A stretch of 64,000 nt of DNA, taken from positions 1-64,000 of the forward strand of contig NZ_JACSPW010000006.1 of assembly GCF_014836935.1 (NCBI RefSeq), read 5' to 3'. The position numbers and the translations under genes were made by a program. The notes under the pieces are model-generated. The model did not search any database and was not told where the DNA came from. It worked only from the letters and a program-made list of their open reading frames with translations. Shown here piece by piece: positions 25,716 through 33,812 of the stretch (position 1 is its first letter; each line of letters opens with the position of its first letter). The DNA is from Solibacillus merdavium (GTDB lineage: Bacteria > Bacillota > Bacilli > Bacillales_A > Planococcaceae).

Positions 25716-26266
25716 GAGAAAACGCCTCCTAAACGTAATTGTTGAAGTCTTTTTTTACCACGATATAAGCGATTATCAACTGCTGCCTTTGTTAAGCCTA
25801 GTTGATGAGCAATTTCTTCATTTTTCATATTTAAAAAATATTTCATAATGAAAATGTCATGATCTATCTGATCCAATTTTTCCATGAGTATTAATAATTC
25901 ATCCATCATGTACTTAGAGAAAAATTCATCCTCTGCCGATTTCACTTCGGAGCCATTCACGGTTAATTCGACAACCTTTGGTGAATTTACCGATCTCCTT
26001 TGTATATCAATCGCTTTAAATTTGGCAATCGTACAAATCCACTTACTGAAGTCCTCTTGGTTTCCTTGAAACTGCTTTGCATTTTCAAATGCTCCTAGAA
26101 ACGTATCGCTTATACATTCCTCAATAAGCTGCGAGTCCTGGAAGGATATTAACGCATTATATATAATTGCTTTCACAATCCCAATATATTGGTCAATTAC
26201 AAATACAAGTGCATCTTCTCTTCCCTTCTTAAAATACTTGATAAAGTTCTCACTCGTAATCTTCAT
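25712..26266 (-). CDS. ECF-type RNA polymerase sigma factor
   Basis: A 184-residue sigma-70 family protein with region 2 (LIEECISDTFLGAFENAKQFQG..FSKWICTIAKFKAIDIQRR) and region 4 (FIMKYFLNMKNEEIAHQLGLTKAAVDNRLYRGKKRL, a helix-turn-helix). It should direct RNA polymerase to its own regulon, held in check by the DUF4179 protein encoded immediately downstream. ATG start with AAAGGAG. Confidence 0.9.
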   Translation of the reverse strand: MKITSENFIKYFKKGREDALVFVIDQYIGIVKAIIYNALISFQDSQLIEECISDTFLGAFENAKQFQGNQEDFSKWICTIAKFKAIDIQRRSVNSPKVVELTVNGSEVKSAEDEFFSKYMMDELLILMEKLDQIDHDIFIMKYFLNMKNEEIAHQLGLTKAAVDNRLYRGKKRLQQLRLGGVFS

Positions 26267-26409
26267 ACAATTAACTCCTTTGTCTTTGTAAGGGCCCTAC
26301 ACTTAATACATCGTATAAACCTAAAATAATTCTCATTATTCTAATTTTTTTATTTATGGAAACGCTAAAACATAAAAGATGAGAGATATCGAGCATAATA
26401 TGAGCCTTT

Positions 26410-26442
26410 AATAAAAAAACACTTTCCTTATTTCAAGGAAAG
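26410..26442 (-). terminator. Terminator of the gene at 26633
   Basis: CTTTCCTT / AAGGAAAG stem with a GTTTTTTTATT tail on the minus strand, about 190 bp beyond the stop; the gene relic lies between. Confidence 0.65.
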
Positions 26443-26468
26443 CGCATGATTGTTGTTGAGTGATGTTC

Positions 26469-26500
26469 GAAAATGATTAACTAAATCAATCGTCATATGG
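26469..26500 (-). pseudogene. Relic of a second P-loop kinase-like gene
   Basis: On the minus strand the sequence encodes HMTIDLVNHF, matching HMTIDLVTHF of the kinase-like protein at 20050. The DNA matches that gene at about 28 of 30 positions; the surroundings do not match. This is a small remnant of a decayed paralogue or of a recombination event. Confidence 0.65.
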
Positions 26501-26632
26501 ATGCATTTTATTTAGTCAGCAAGTCTTATTGAAAACGTTTTTTTGAATACAATATTGTGGAAAAGCATTTCACCGACATCGAATGTAAATCTTTAAGATG
26601 ATAGACTTCGTATTATACTCATAATCTGCAAA

Positions 26633-27148
26633 TTAAACTGTAATATTTTCATCTGTGACGTAAATCACCTTTTCATTCGCCAAAGCAACACTTAAGATAC
26701 GATAATCATCATTAACCCAATTCGCTTCAAACAATAGTACTACGTATCTTTCTTCTTCAATACCATCTAGTTCTTCTTTCATTACTTTATGATAGAGGTT
26801 TGAATCCGTAACTCCCCCATGAAGTTCTGTTTGAAGAGCAATTTCAAAAAGTTCGGTACTTTCTATGATATCATTAGTATTTTCGAAATATTTAAAACTC
26901 GCTGTATAGTCAGTGTCATCATGACATTCATTCTGATATTCAATGATAGAATGTATTATATCTGGGGTTATTCTATCTAAATTTTCTATAAAAGATTGAT
27001 ATGCTCGACAATGTTCCTCGTTGATTTCATCATCAAAAGTTATTTTCACTTTTTTTTCTAATCCTGAAAACTTTATAAGTCTAATTGCTTCGTATTCCTC
27101 AAATTCATTTAACTCTAACTCTCCGAATATAGGGTGCAATAAATCCAT
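26633..27148 (-). CDS. Unknown acidic protein, possible immunity-type family
   Basis: A 171-residue very acidic protein starting MDLLHPIFGELELNE. The pattern of an opening beta-rich segment followed by a helix around SFIENLDRITPDIIHSI resembles DUF2004/DUF6985-like proteins, some of which are found with polymorphic toxins. No toxin gene is next to it. I cannot assign a function. Strong AGGAGGAAG site. Confidence 0.6.
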   Translation of the reverse strand: MDLLHPIFGELELNEFEEYEAIRLIKFSGLEKKVKITFDDEINEEHCRAYQSFIENLDRITPDIIHSIIEYQNECHDDTDYTASFKYFENTNDIIESTELFEIALQTELHGGVTDSNLYHKVMKEELDGIEEERYVVLLFEANWVNDDYRILSVALANEKVIYVTDENITV

Positions 27149-27182
27149 AAATAAGCTTCCTCCTTAAAACTAATAGATGTTT

Positions 27183-27296
27183 CTAAAATTCTATTCCACC
27201 ACCGGGAAAAACATAATAAACAGAGCTATCTCTAATTCTTTTAATTAACCCAACTTTATCATTTTCTATTATTACTACTGAACCTCTATCCCGCAT
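27183..27296 (-). pseudogene. Truncated NUDIX hydrolase gene
   Basis: A 37-codon frame with an AGAGG ribosome site encodes RGSVVIIENDKVGLIKRI, then a short segment ending in VFPGGGIEF and a stop. This is the N-terminal strand pair and the start of a NUDIX box; the catalytic REUxEE part is missing. It is a broken gene. Its sequence differs from the intact NUDIX at 23985, so it is not a simple copy. Confidence 0.75.
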
Positions 27297-27392
27297 ATCC
27301 GTAACCTCTTTTCATTCAATTCTAAAAAAATCCCTATCCTTAAATGAAAACAAGCGATGTTGCTCTCTATGTAATTACATAACTACTAATGT

Positions 27393-27962
27393 TTAATTTG
27401 GGGACGTTATTTTATTTTCATGATTAAATTTCTGTGCTGCCCATTCTTCTCGCAAGATGCCCATTTTAATCGAATCATAGTAATTTCCTTCATAATAACG
27501 AACTTTACGAATGCGCGCTTCTAATTGCATCCCTAATTTTTCACCTACGCGGATCATCCGTTCATTTCCTGACCATGTAGTAAAGCCAACGCGAACTAAA
27601 GGCATTGTGTTAAATAAATGATCAATCCATAGTTTTAAAGTACGGGTTCCCAGCCCCTTCCCCCAGTTTCCACCTTCGTAAAAAAGAATACCCATCTCTA
27701 GCCATTTTGATGGTTCATGTTCCCAGTAATATGACACCGTTCCGCACAACACATCATCAACTTCTACTACCCACACATTCGATTGATCTATCCAATCTCT
27801 ACCGATGGGTAAAAATTTATCAAAAGATTGTGTTTCATGGGGATAATAAGGAGCATTCCATTTTTTCCACTCTGGCTTTTCTTCTTTGTATTCCAATTCC
27901 CAAATACGAGGTAAATCCATTTCTTCTATCGGTCGAATGATTAAGTTTTGATCTTTATACAA
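27393..27962 (-). CDS. GNAT family N-acetyltransferase (RimJ/RimL-like)
   Basis: A 189-residue protein of the Acetyltransf_3 type: LIIRPIEEMDLPRIWELE at the start, VSYYWEHEPSKWLEMGILFYEGGNWGKGLGTRTLKLW, with the acetyl-CoA loop, and VGFTTWSGNERMIRVGEKLGMQLEARIRK near the end. It may acetylate a protein N-terminus or a small amine. TTG start nine bases after AGAGG. Confidence 0.85.
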   Translation of the reverse strand: MYKDQNLIIRPIEEMDLPRIWELEYKEEKPEWKKWNAPYYPHETQSFDKFLPIGRDWIDQSNVWVVEVDDVLCGTVSYYWEHEPSKWLEMGILFYEGGNWGKGLGTRTLKLWIDHLFNTMPLVRVGFTTWSGNERMIRVGEKLGMQLEARIRKVRYYEGNYYDSIKMGILREEWAAQKFNHENKITSPN

Positions 27963-28282
27963 GTTAAATTTCCTCTTTTCTTATAAATTTGTTCTTACAC
28001 TTATGAATTGAAGAGAAATCCCGCTACATTCCACATTATACCATTTATTATCTTTTCTTGGTCCAACACCATAAGTTGGGGAAGACAAATTTGAAAAATA
28101 AGATTTTCTTATGAAGTCCGCTCTGCTTTGATATAAAGTGAATTTCTGCAAAAATGAAGATATAAAATATATTAGTTCCGCTCTCTGCCTCCTCGAGATA
28201 GCGCAAGCGGCATAATAGAATGTTTTACTGTTAAAGTAATTATAGATTTTAACGTAGTGTATTACTTTGAGTTGGAGTGGTT
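27963..28282. other. Non-coding gap before element D
   Basis: No reading frame with a ribosome site and no hairpin with a T-tail were seen. The stretch adjoins the dispersed element copy D. Confidence 0.4.
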
Positions 28283-28506
28283 GGGGAGGGCGATTGAATT
28301 ACGTAATGAGATAAATAGAGGAATGAATTTCCGTTATTTTTAAAATAACATAAAATACAGTAAAAATAAGGGAAGGGATTTCCGTTATTGACCTAAAAAA
28401 CATGAAAATTTATGATTTTATTTACAATAGCGGTAAAATGTTCCCTTATTTATCTTAAAATGAGCTACATCAATCAAATAACGGTAAAATCTCCCCTTAT
28501 TTTATG
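28283..28506 (-). repeat. Dispersed phased element, copy D (inverted)
   Basis: Reverse-oriented copy of the element at 12463; most of its sequence aligns, including the GATGTAGCTCATTTT spacer and the ATCTCATTAC flank. Words start at 28314, 28334, 28365, 28385, 28426, 28446, 28477 and 28497, steps 20-31-20-41-20-31-20. Confidence 0.87.
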
Positions 28507-28527
28507 TTGTCCTAAGCATCTTTTTGA

Positions 28528-28722
28528 TCAAACGCCATCTAAAACAGTTAACAGCGCAATTGTTATACAGGACATCATTATTGTAAATGCTCCCGTCATT
28601 AAGTAGACATTTACCTGAAAATCCTTATCGTTACGGGATTTATCGATTATTAGGGCCAAGTTTAAGCAAAAAATAATCGCTAAAACTGGTGTACCATATA
28701 CAGCCATAAAAATAAAAAACAT
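28528..28722 (-). CDS. Two-helix small membrane protein
   Basis: A 64-residue protein with two membrane helices (FFIFMAVYGTPVLAIIFCLNLALII and AFTIMMSCITIALLTVL). The start is set at the ATG 4 bases after GGAGGTCACA; an upstream in-frame ATG has no site. Family unknown. Confidence 0.6.
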   Translation of the reverse strand: MFFIFMAVYGTPVLAIIFCLNLALIIDKSRNDKDFQVNVYLMTGAFTIMMSCITIALLTVLDGV

Positions 28723-28807
28723 TGTGACCTCCAAATTGCTATGTAATATTTTACAATTGTAGCATAATGGTTTTAATACTAAAACCAGTGTAATCACTTC
28801 TTAACGC

Positions 28808-28839
28808 TAAAAAACGCTCACCTGTTGATCAAGTGAGCG
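28808..28839 (-). terminator. Terminator of the DUF1275 gene
   Basis: CGCTCAC / GTGAGCG stem with a TTTTTTAG tail on the minus strand, eight bases beyond the stop. Confidence 0.85.
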
Positions 28840-28846
28840 CTGTAAA

Positions 28847-29551
28847 TTACGGGCTTTCTTTTACCTCAATTGGTTCATCTGTGCCTTCCTGTTCTCTCGT
28901 TTTATGATAAAGGATTGTTATAACGAGGATAATTCCCGAGGCAATCCATATTGCTTTGTATTCCAATGTCGTACTGAAGTAGGTTCCAATTAAGGCTCCA
29001 CCGATAAAAGAAAGGATGATGGCTGAAAAACTTATAAATTTTTTCATGGCTTCTTTATTCTGATTGGCAAACGCCTCATAGGAAGCTGAAGATGCTGTTC
29101 GTAAATTCCCTGTCGTAATGGTTGAGTTATAGCTCCATTTCCCCAGTTTGTTAAATGTTGCAATCTGTAACGAAGACACAAATGCCACGCTTATTGTAAT
29201 GATCATATTAGGAACACTTCCTGGTAACCAACCGACGATAAATAAAATCACACATTCTAAAGCCAAAACGAATCGTCTGTGCATATCCAGTCGATCTTTC
29301 ATATGCTCGGCAACTAAAACGCCCGCTATAAAAGCCACGAATGGTGGGATATTTTGAAGTGCTCCGTTATATTCCGGACTCGCAGCCCGCACCGCAAACA
29401 AGACTGTATTTCCGGTCTGTGCTGTCGCAAATACCCCGTCTCTGGTGATATACGTATAAGCATCCAAATATCCCCCGACTAGAGCCAGTATCATACCCAT
29501 AACTAAAGAATTAGGTGCTAATGAGTACCACCTTTTCGTTTTATCCTTCAT
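28847..29551 (-). CDS. DUF1275 (YoaK-like) membrane protein
   Basis: A 234-residue protein with about six membrane helices and the DUF1275 pattern GGYLDAYTYITRDGVFATAQTGNTVLF near the N-terminus. Homologues such as B. subtilis YoaK are common; the transported compound, if any, is unknown. ATG start with GAGGAGAT. Divergent from the hrt operon. Confidence 0.87.
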   Translation of the reverse strand: MKDKTKRWYSLAPNSLVMGMILALVGGYLDAYTYITRDGVFATAQTGNTVLFAVRAASPEYNGALQNIPPFVAFIAGVLVAEHMKDRLDMHRRFVLALECVILFIVGWLPGSVPNMIITISVAFVSSLQIATFNKLGKWSYNSTITTGNLRTASSASYEAFANQNKEAMKKFISFSAIILSFIGGALIGTYFSTTLEYKAIWIASGIILVITILYHKTREQEGTDEPIEVKESP

Positions 29552-29723
29552 TTACTTTATCTCCTCACACAAAATGCTCTAATAATATTGGGCAGGCTTG
29601 AAGAACATTATTATTTAATTGGCATTATTCCACATGCAGCTGCTAATTATTCGAAATAGAGTTATTAACTAAATCAAATAATTCTTAAGTGCAAACTATG
29701 CTGACGACAGTATTTAATACCCC

Positions 29724-29743
29724 GTTCATCGTGTGTTCATAAT
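29724..29743 (+). promoter_or_regulatory. HssR-type direct repeat upstream of hrtBA
   Basis: GTTCATCGT-GT-GTTCATAAT: two GTTCAT half-sites 11 bp apart. The S. aureus HssR box is a direct repeat GTTCATATT with a two-base gap, the same 11-bp period. It lies 45 bp upstream of hrtB, and TATACT at 29751 would be the -10 box. Confidence 0.75.
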
Positions 29744-29787
29744 TAGTCTATATACTAACGCTATCAACAATATTAGGAGGCAATTTT

Positions 29788-30819
29788 ATGAACTTAGCAT
29801 GGAAAGAGATGAAGAAAAATAAAAGTAAATTTTTCATTTTTGGACTAATTGTCCTTTTAATTAGCTTACTGACATTTATGATAGCAGGGTTAGCAAACGG
29901 ATTATCTCAAGATAATGCAGCACTAATTAAAGAGCTACCAGATGGACAGTTTTATATGACAACCGAGGCAGAAGATAACTACGCCCTATCAAGAATATCA
30001 AGTACACAGCAAAAGGAGCTTCTTCTAAAGTATCCAGATGCTACGGCCCTTTCTATTCAAATGGGTATGTTCCACAATGCTGAAGGTAATCAGCAGAGTG
30101 TGGCCTTTGTAACAACAACCGAATCCGATATCTTCCCTAAGGTCGCTGCAGGTGAAATGATTGTAGATATTTCTTTAAAAGAAGAAGGGTTTAAAATTGG
30201 TGATATTTTAACGAGTAATCAATTTAGCGGTCAGTGGGAAATTGTTGGTTTCTCCGATCAAACCAAATTTAATCACGCAGCTGTAGCCTTTATTCATCAA
30301 GAGGATTTCACAGAAATGTACCGAACAACTGATCTTCAACTACTGTATTTAGCAGATGAAGAGGTAAAAACAATTGATGGCTTAACTATGTATTCGAACA
30401 AAGATTTTTTAAATACGATTCCTAGTTATTCTGCTGAACAGCTTTCGCTTAACATGATTATTTGGTTTTTAGTTGTGATTAGTGGCATGCTATTTGCAAT
30501 TTTCTTTTATATGATGAACGTGCAAAAAATAGGTTTATATGGAATTTTGAAAGCAATTGGAGTAAAAACAAGCACATTATTTATCATGATGTGGACGCAA
30601 ATGCTCCTAATTTCAGCAATTGCTTTAAGCATTTCCCTTTTGTTAAGCCAACTATTTCAAAACTTTGCTCCACAAGGTATGCCCTTCCATTTAACACTGA
30701 ATACGACCTTATTATTTGCTGCAATATTTTTAGTCATTGGCTTTTTCGGAGCAACATTATCAGGGCTTCAAATTAAAAAAGTTCAACCTTTACAAGCAAT
30801 ACAGCAAGGAGAGATATAA
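29788..30819 (+). CDS. hrtB: Haem exporter permease HrtB
   Basis: A 343-residue FtsX/MacB-type permease: an N-terminal membrane helix (FFIFGLIVLLISLLTFMIAGLANGLS), an extracytoplasmic domain, and three C-terminal helices. The start MNLAWKEMKKNKSKFF and the FMIAGLANGLS segment resemble HrtB. With HrtA it removes toxic haem from the membrane. ATG start with AGGAGGC. First gene of hrtB-hrtA, with hssRS following; S. aureus has hrtAB divergent from hssRS. Confidence 0.87.
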   Translation: MNLAWKEMKKNKSKFFIFGLIVLLISLLTFMIAGLANGLSQDNAALIKELPDGQFYMTTEAEDNYALSRISSTQQKELLLKYPDATALSIQMGMFHNAEGNQQSVAFVTTTESDIFPKVAAGEMIVDISLKEEGFKIGDILTSNQFSGQWEIVGFSDQTKFNHAAVAFIHQEDFTEMYRTTDLQLLYLADEEVKTIDGLTMYSNKDFLNTIPSYSAEQLSLNMIIWFLVVISGMLFAIFFYMMNVQKIGLYGILKAIGVKTSTLFIMMWTQMLLISAIALSISLLLSQLFQNFAPQGMPFHLTLNTTLLFAAIFLVIGFFGATLSGLQIKKVQPLQAIQQGEI

Positions 30820-30820
30820 T

Positions 30821-31498
30821 ATGAGTTTTTTTACTATACAACAATTAGAAAAATCATTCACTGTCGGAGAAACAAATGAAATGATTTTAAAAGGCATTGA
30901 CCTGCCCCTTCATAAAGGTGAAATCACAGCACTTGTCGGAGCTTCTGGGTCAGGGAAAAGTACTTTATTAACAATTGCCGCTGGGTTACAATCTGCGTCA
31001 AATGGACATATTTATTTTAATGAGCAAGACCTAACAAGCCTTTCCCAGGAACAGCTTCGCCAAATGCGGGCCGAGCAATTTGGCTTCGTTTTTCAGTTTG
31101 CACACTTAGTACCGTTTCTTACAGCAGAAGAGCAGTTATTATTAATGTTGGATGTTGCAAATAAGAAAAAAAATAAAAAGGATGTCGCTCGTGTACTAGA
31201 ACTTGTAGGAATGACACATCGAAAAACTGCGTATCCTTCTTCACTTTCTGGTGGTGAAAAACAAAGAATAGCAATTGCTCGTGCCATCATTCATGAACCA
31301 AAAATATTATTTGCAGATGAACCGACAGCTAGTCTTGATTCAAAACGTTCCAGTGAAGTTATGATGCTTCTTCAAAGTTTAACAAAAACATTAAACTTAA
31401 CAACCTTACTTGTAACACATGATGAAGAAATGCTTCGTTATGTTGATAAAACTGTACACATGAGAGATGGTAAAATTCTGGATGAACAGCTTTCATAA
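30821..31498 (+). CDS. hrtA: Haem exporter ATPase HrtA
   Basis: A 225-residue ABC ATPase of the MacB/LolD type: Walker A GASGSGKST, Q-loop FQFAHLVPF, signature LSGGEKQR, Walker B LFADEPTASLD and the switch His (VTHDEEM). The start is the ATG one base after the hrtB stop, with AAGGAGAG; longer readings run into hrtB. Partner of HrtB; named from gene order and the HssRS neighbours. Confidence 0.88.
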   Translation: MSFFTIQQLEKSFTVGETNEMILKGIDLPLHKGEITALVGASGSGKSTLLTIAAGLQSASNGHIYFNEQDLTSLSQEQLRQMRAEQFGFVFQFAHLVPFLTAEEQLLLMLDVANKKKNKKDVARVLELVGMTHRKTAYPSSLSGGEKQRIAIARAIIHEPKILFADEPTASLDSKRSSEVMMLLQSLTKTLNLTTLLVTHDEEMLRYVDKTVHMRDGKILDEQLS

Positions 31499-31528
31499 AA
31501 TAGATTTCAAAAATACTGTAACTTATTT

Positions 31529-31558
31529 AAAATAGCGCAGCTTATGCTGGGCTATTTT
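31529..31558 (+). terminator. Hairpin between hrtA and hssR
   Basis: AAAATAGC..CAGC / GCTG..GCTATTTT stem with one internal mismatch and a four-base loop, followed by only TTTTAAATA. It could partly uncouple hssRS from hrtBA transcription. Confidence 0.6.
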
Positions 31559-31582
31559 AAATAGAGGTTAGGAGTTTAGACG

Positions 31583-32260
31583 ATGACTACCATTTTAGTT
31601 GTTGATGATGATCCGCATGTACGCGACGTCATTACAATTTACTTTTCCAAGATAGGCTATCAAGTCCTGAATGCAAAGAATGGTATGGAGGCACTTCAGC
31701 GGTTGAAGACGCATACGATTACAATTGCAATTGTTGATGTGATGATGCCCTATTTAGACGGCTATGAGCTTACTAAAGCTATTCGTAATTACTATAATCT
31801 TCCTGTCATTTTATTAACAGCCAAGGGACAACTTGAGGATAAGGAAAAGGGGTATGTAGCTGGAACGGATGATTATGTCGTAAAGCCTGTTGATCCAAAA
31901 GAATTACAGTTTCGTGTAGAAGCGCTCCTTCGTCGTTACGAAGCAACTACACCTTCAGCTACTTACCATTTAGGTCCACTTACAATTTTATATAAAAGCT
32001 ATGAAGTCATTATAAATGAACGGACATTATTGCTACCTTTAAAGGAATTTGAGCTATTGGCCTTTTTAGTCAAACATGCTACACAAGTGCTAACACGCGA
32101 ACAAATAATTGAGGAAGTATGGGGTATTGATTATAGTGGTGATGAACGGACGGTTGATGTACATATTAAGCGATTACGTGCACGACTCTTAAAATTAACA
32201 CCGCGAATTCAAATTAAAACCGTTCGTGGTATTGGCTACTCCATAGAGGAAATTCAATGA
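31583..32260 (+). CDS. hssR: Haem-responsive regulator HssR
   Basis: A 225-residue OmpR-type regulator. The receiver domain has Asp8-Asp10 and the phosphorylated Asp52 (IVDVMMP), and Lys of VKPVDP. The C-terminal winged helix has LPLKEFELLAFLVKHATQVLTREQIIEEVWG and VDVHIKRLRARL. It should bind the direct repeat upstream of hrtB. Its stop overlaps the hssS start (ATGA). Confidence 0.87.
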   Translation: MTTILVVDDDPHVRDVITIYFSKIGYQVLNAKNGMEALQRLKTHTITIAIVDVMMPYLDGYELTKAIRNYYNLPVILLTAKGQLEDKEKGYVAGTDDYVVKPVDPKELQFRVEALLRRYEATTPSATYHLGPLTILYKSYEVIINERTLLLPLKEFELLAFLVKHATQVLTREQIIEEVWGIDYSGDERTVDVHIKRLRARLLKLTPRIQIKTVRGIGYSIEEIQ

Positions 32261-33633
32261 AATCATTATATGCAAAATTTGTCATAACAACGGTTGTCAT
32301 TATGGTATTCAGCAGCATAGTGGCCTTCTTTTTTTCCAACCTGTATTATCAACAGTCCTTAAAGCCTCAAAATGATGAGAAGACAACACTACTTGCTGTT
32401 GAATTGGCAAATTATATTGAAACTCATCCAGAACTTGAGTTACACGAGTATTTACAGCACTCGGCATCACTCGGTTACCATATTATGGTTTTTAACCGTG
32501 AATTGCAATCTACTACATTTCAGGATCCATTTCGTGACACATCTATTGAAGATGCAACAATTCAGCAGGTTCTAGATGGTACTATTTATCATGGGATTTT
32601 ACAATTTCCCCATCAAACATTTGTGACTGGTTTTTTTGCAAATGAATTAAAAAACTCAATAGGTGTTCCGCTTCAGTATCAAAGTGAGACTTACGCATTA
32701 TTTGTAAGAACGAATATAAAGTTGTTATTTAATGAAATGCACTTTTTATTTGCCACAATATTATTATTAATGATTATCCTTAGCATATTACTTGTTTTAT
32801 TATGTACGAAGTTAATTGTTAAACCTATTACAAAGTTAACCGAAGCTACCACTTGTATTGCAAAGGGAAAATACGATATTAAGCTAGATATTAAAAGACT
32901 TGATGAACTCGGACGATTATCACAAAGCTTTATGCAAATGTCAAAACAGCTTTCACAAGTTGAAGAGAAGCGTAAAGAATTCATCGCAAATATTTCGCAT
33001 GATTTCCAATCACCTCTCTCAAATATTAAAGGCTATGTCACATTAATTGAAAAAGAGCATCCAATAAATCAAAAATATATTAATACAATCCATCATGAAA
33101 TTACTCGACTGTCGACTATGACGAATCAACTTTTACAGCTCACAACGCTCGATCAGCAAGACCTGCCTTTAAAACCTAAATTATTTTCAGTAAGTAAACA
33201 AATCAAACAGCTGCTCCAGCATTATGAATGGCAAATTCAACAAAAAAATTTAATGCTTAGCTATTCTCTACCTGAAGTACAAATCTATGCAGATGCAGAA
33301 TTGTTAAATGCGGTGTGGGATAATTTACTATCAAATGCGATAAAATATACAAATGAGTTTGGGTCCATTGATATTGAGCTTATTGAACAGCCAGAAACTG
33401 TTACTATTACATTTGAAGATAACGGCATTGGGATTAGTGAACACGACCAACAGCAAATTTTTGAACGCTTTTATCGGGCTGATTCATCGCGTACACGTAC
33501 GATTGAAGGTATAGGATTAGGGTTATCAATAGTAAAGAGTGTATTAACACTGCATAATGGAACCATACATTTTACAAGTAAACCAGGAGTTGGGACAACC
33601 GTTACAGTGACAGTGACAAAAACCATCGAGTGA
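32257..33633 (+). CDS. hssS: Haem-sensing histidine kinase HssS
   Basis: A 458-residue membrane kinase: helix 1 at about 7-27, extracytoplasmic domain about 28-160, helix 2 about 162-187, HAMP, phospho-accepting His248 (ISHDFQSPLSN), N-box DNLLSNAIKY, and G-boxes EDNGIGI and GIGLGLS. The sensor segment YHGI..FVTGFFANELKNSIGV resembles the S. aureus HssS sensor (YHGI..FVTGFF..NTVGI), which supports the name. Ligand binding has not been shown here. Confidence 0.88.
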   Translation: MKSLYAKFVITTVVIMVFSSIVAFFFSNLYYQQSLKPQNDEKTTLLAVELANYIETHPELELHEYLQHSASLGYHIMVFNRELQSTTFQDPFRDTSIEDATIQQVLDGTIYHGILQFPHQTFVTGFFANELKNSIGVPLQYQSETYALFVRTNIKLLFNEMHFLFATILLLMIILSILLVLLCTKLIVKPITKLTEATTCIAKGKYDIKLDIKRLDELGRLSQSFMQMSKQLSQVEEKRKEFIANISHDFQSPLSNIKGYVTLIEKEHPINQKYINTIHHEITRLSTMTNQLLQLTTLDQQDLPLKPKLFSVSKQIKQLLQHYEWQIQQKNLMLSYSLPEVQIYADAELLNAVWDNLLSNAIKYTNEFGSIDIELIEQPETVTITFEDNGIGISEHDQQQIFERFYRADSSRTRTIEGIGLGLSIVKSVLTLHNGTIHFTSKPGVGTTVTVTVTKTIE

Positions 33634-33674
33634 ACACCGATGCTTTAAGATATTTTCACATTGTAAGTATTTAT

Positions 33675-33719
33675 GAATCAGCCTCTTCCTAATCGTTGAG
33701 ATTAAGAAGAGGCTGATTC
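33675..33719 (+). terminator. Terminator of hssRS
   Basis: GAATCAGCCTCTT / AAGAGGCTGATTC arms with an inner AATC/GATT stem and a CCTTTATAT tail. Confidence 0.85.
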
Positions 33720-33769
33720 CTTTATATAGAAAATTATCCAATCTCCTTAATGACTTAGAATTGCTAAAA

Positions 33770-33798
33770 AGGATAAGCCTATTACTTATGCTTATCCT
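33770..33798 (-). terminator. Terminator of the LCP-like gene
   Basis: Perfect 9-bp stem AGGATAAGC / GCTTATCCT, followed on the minus strand by TTTTTAGC. Confidence 0.8.
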
Positions 33799-33812
33799 CA
33801 TACAATCCTTAT

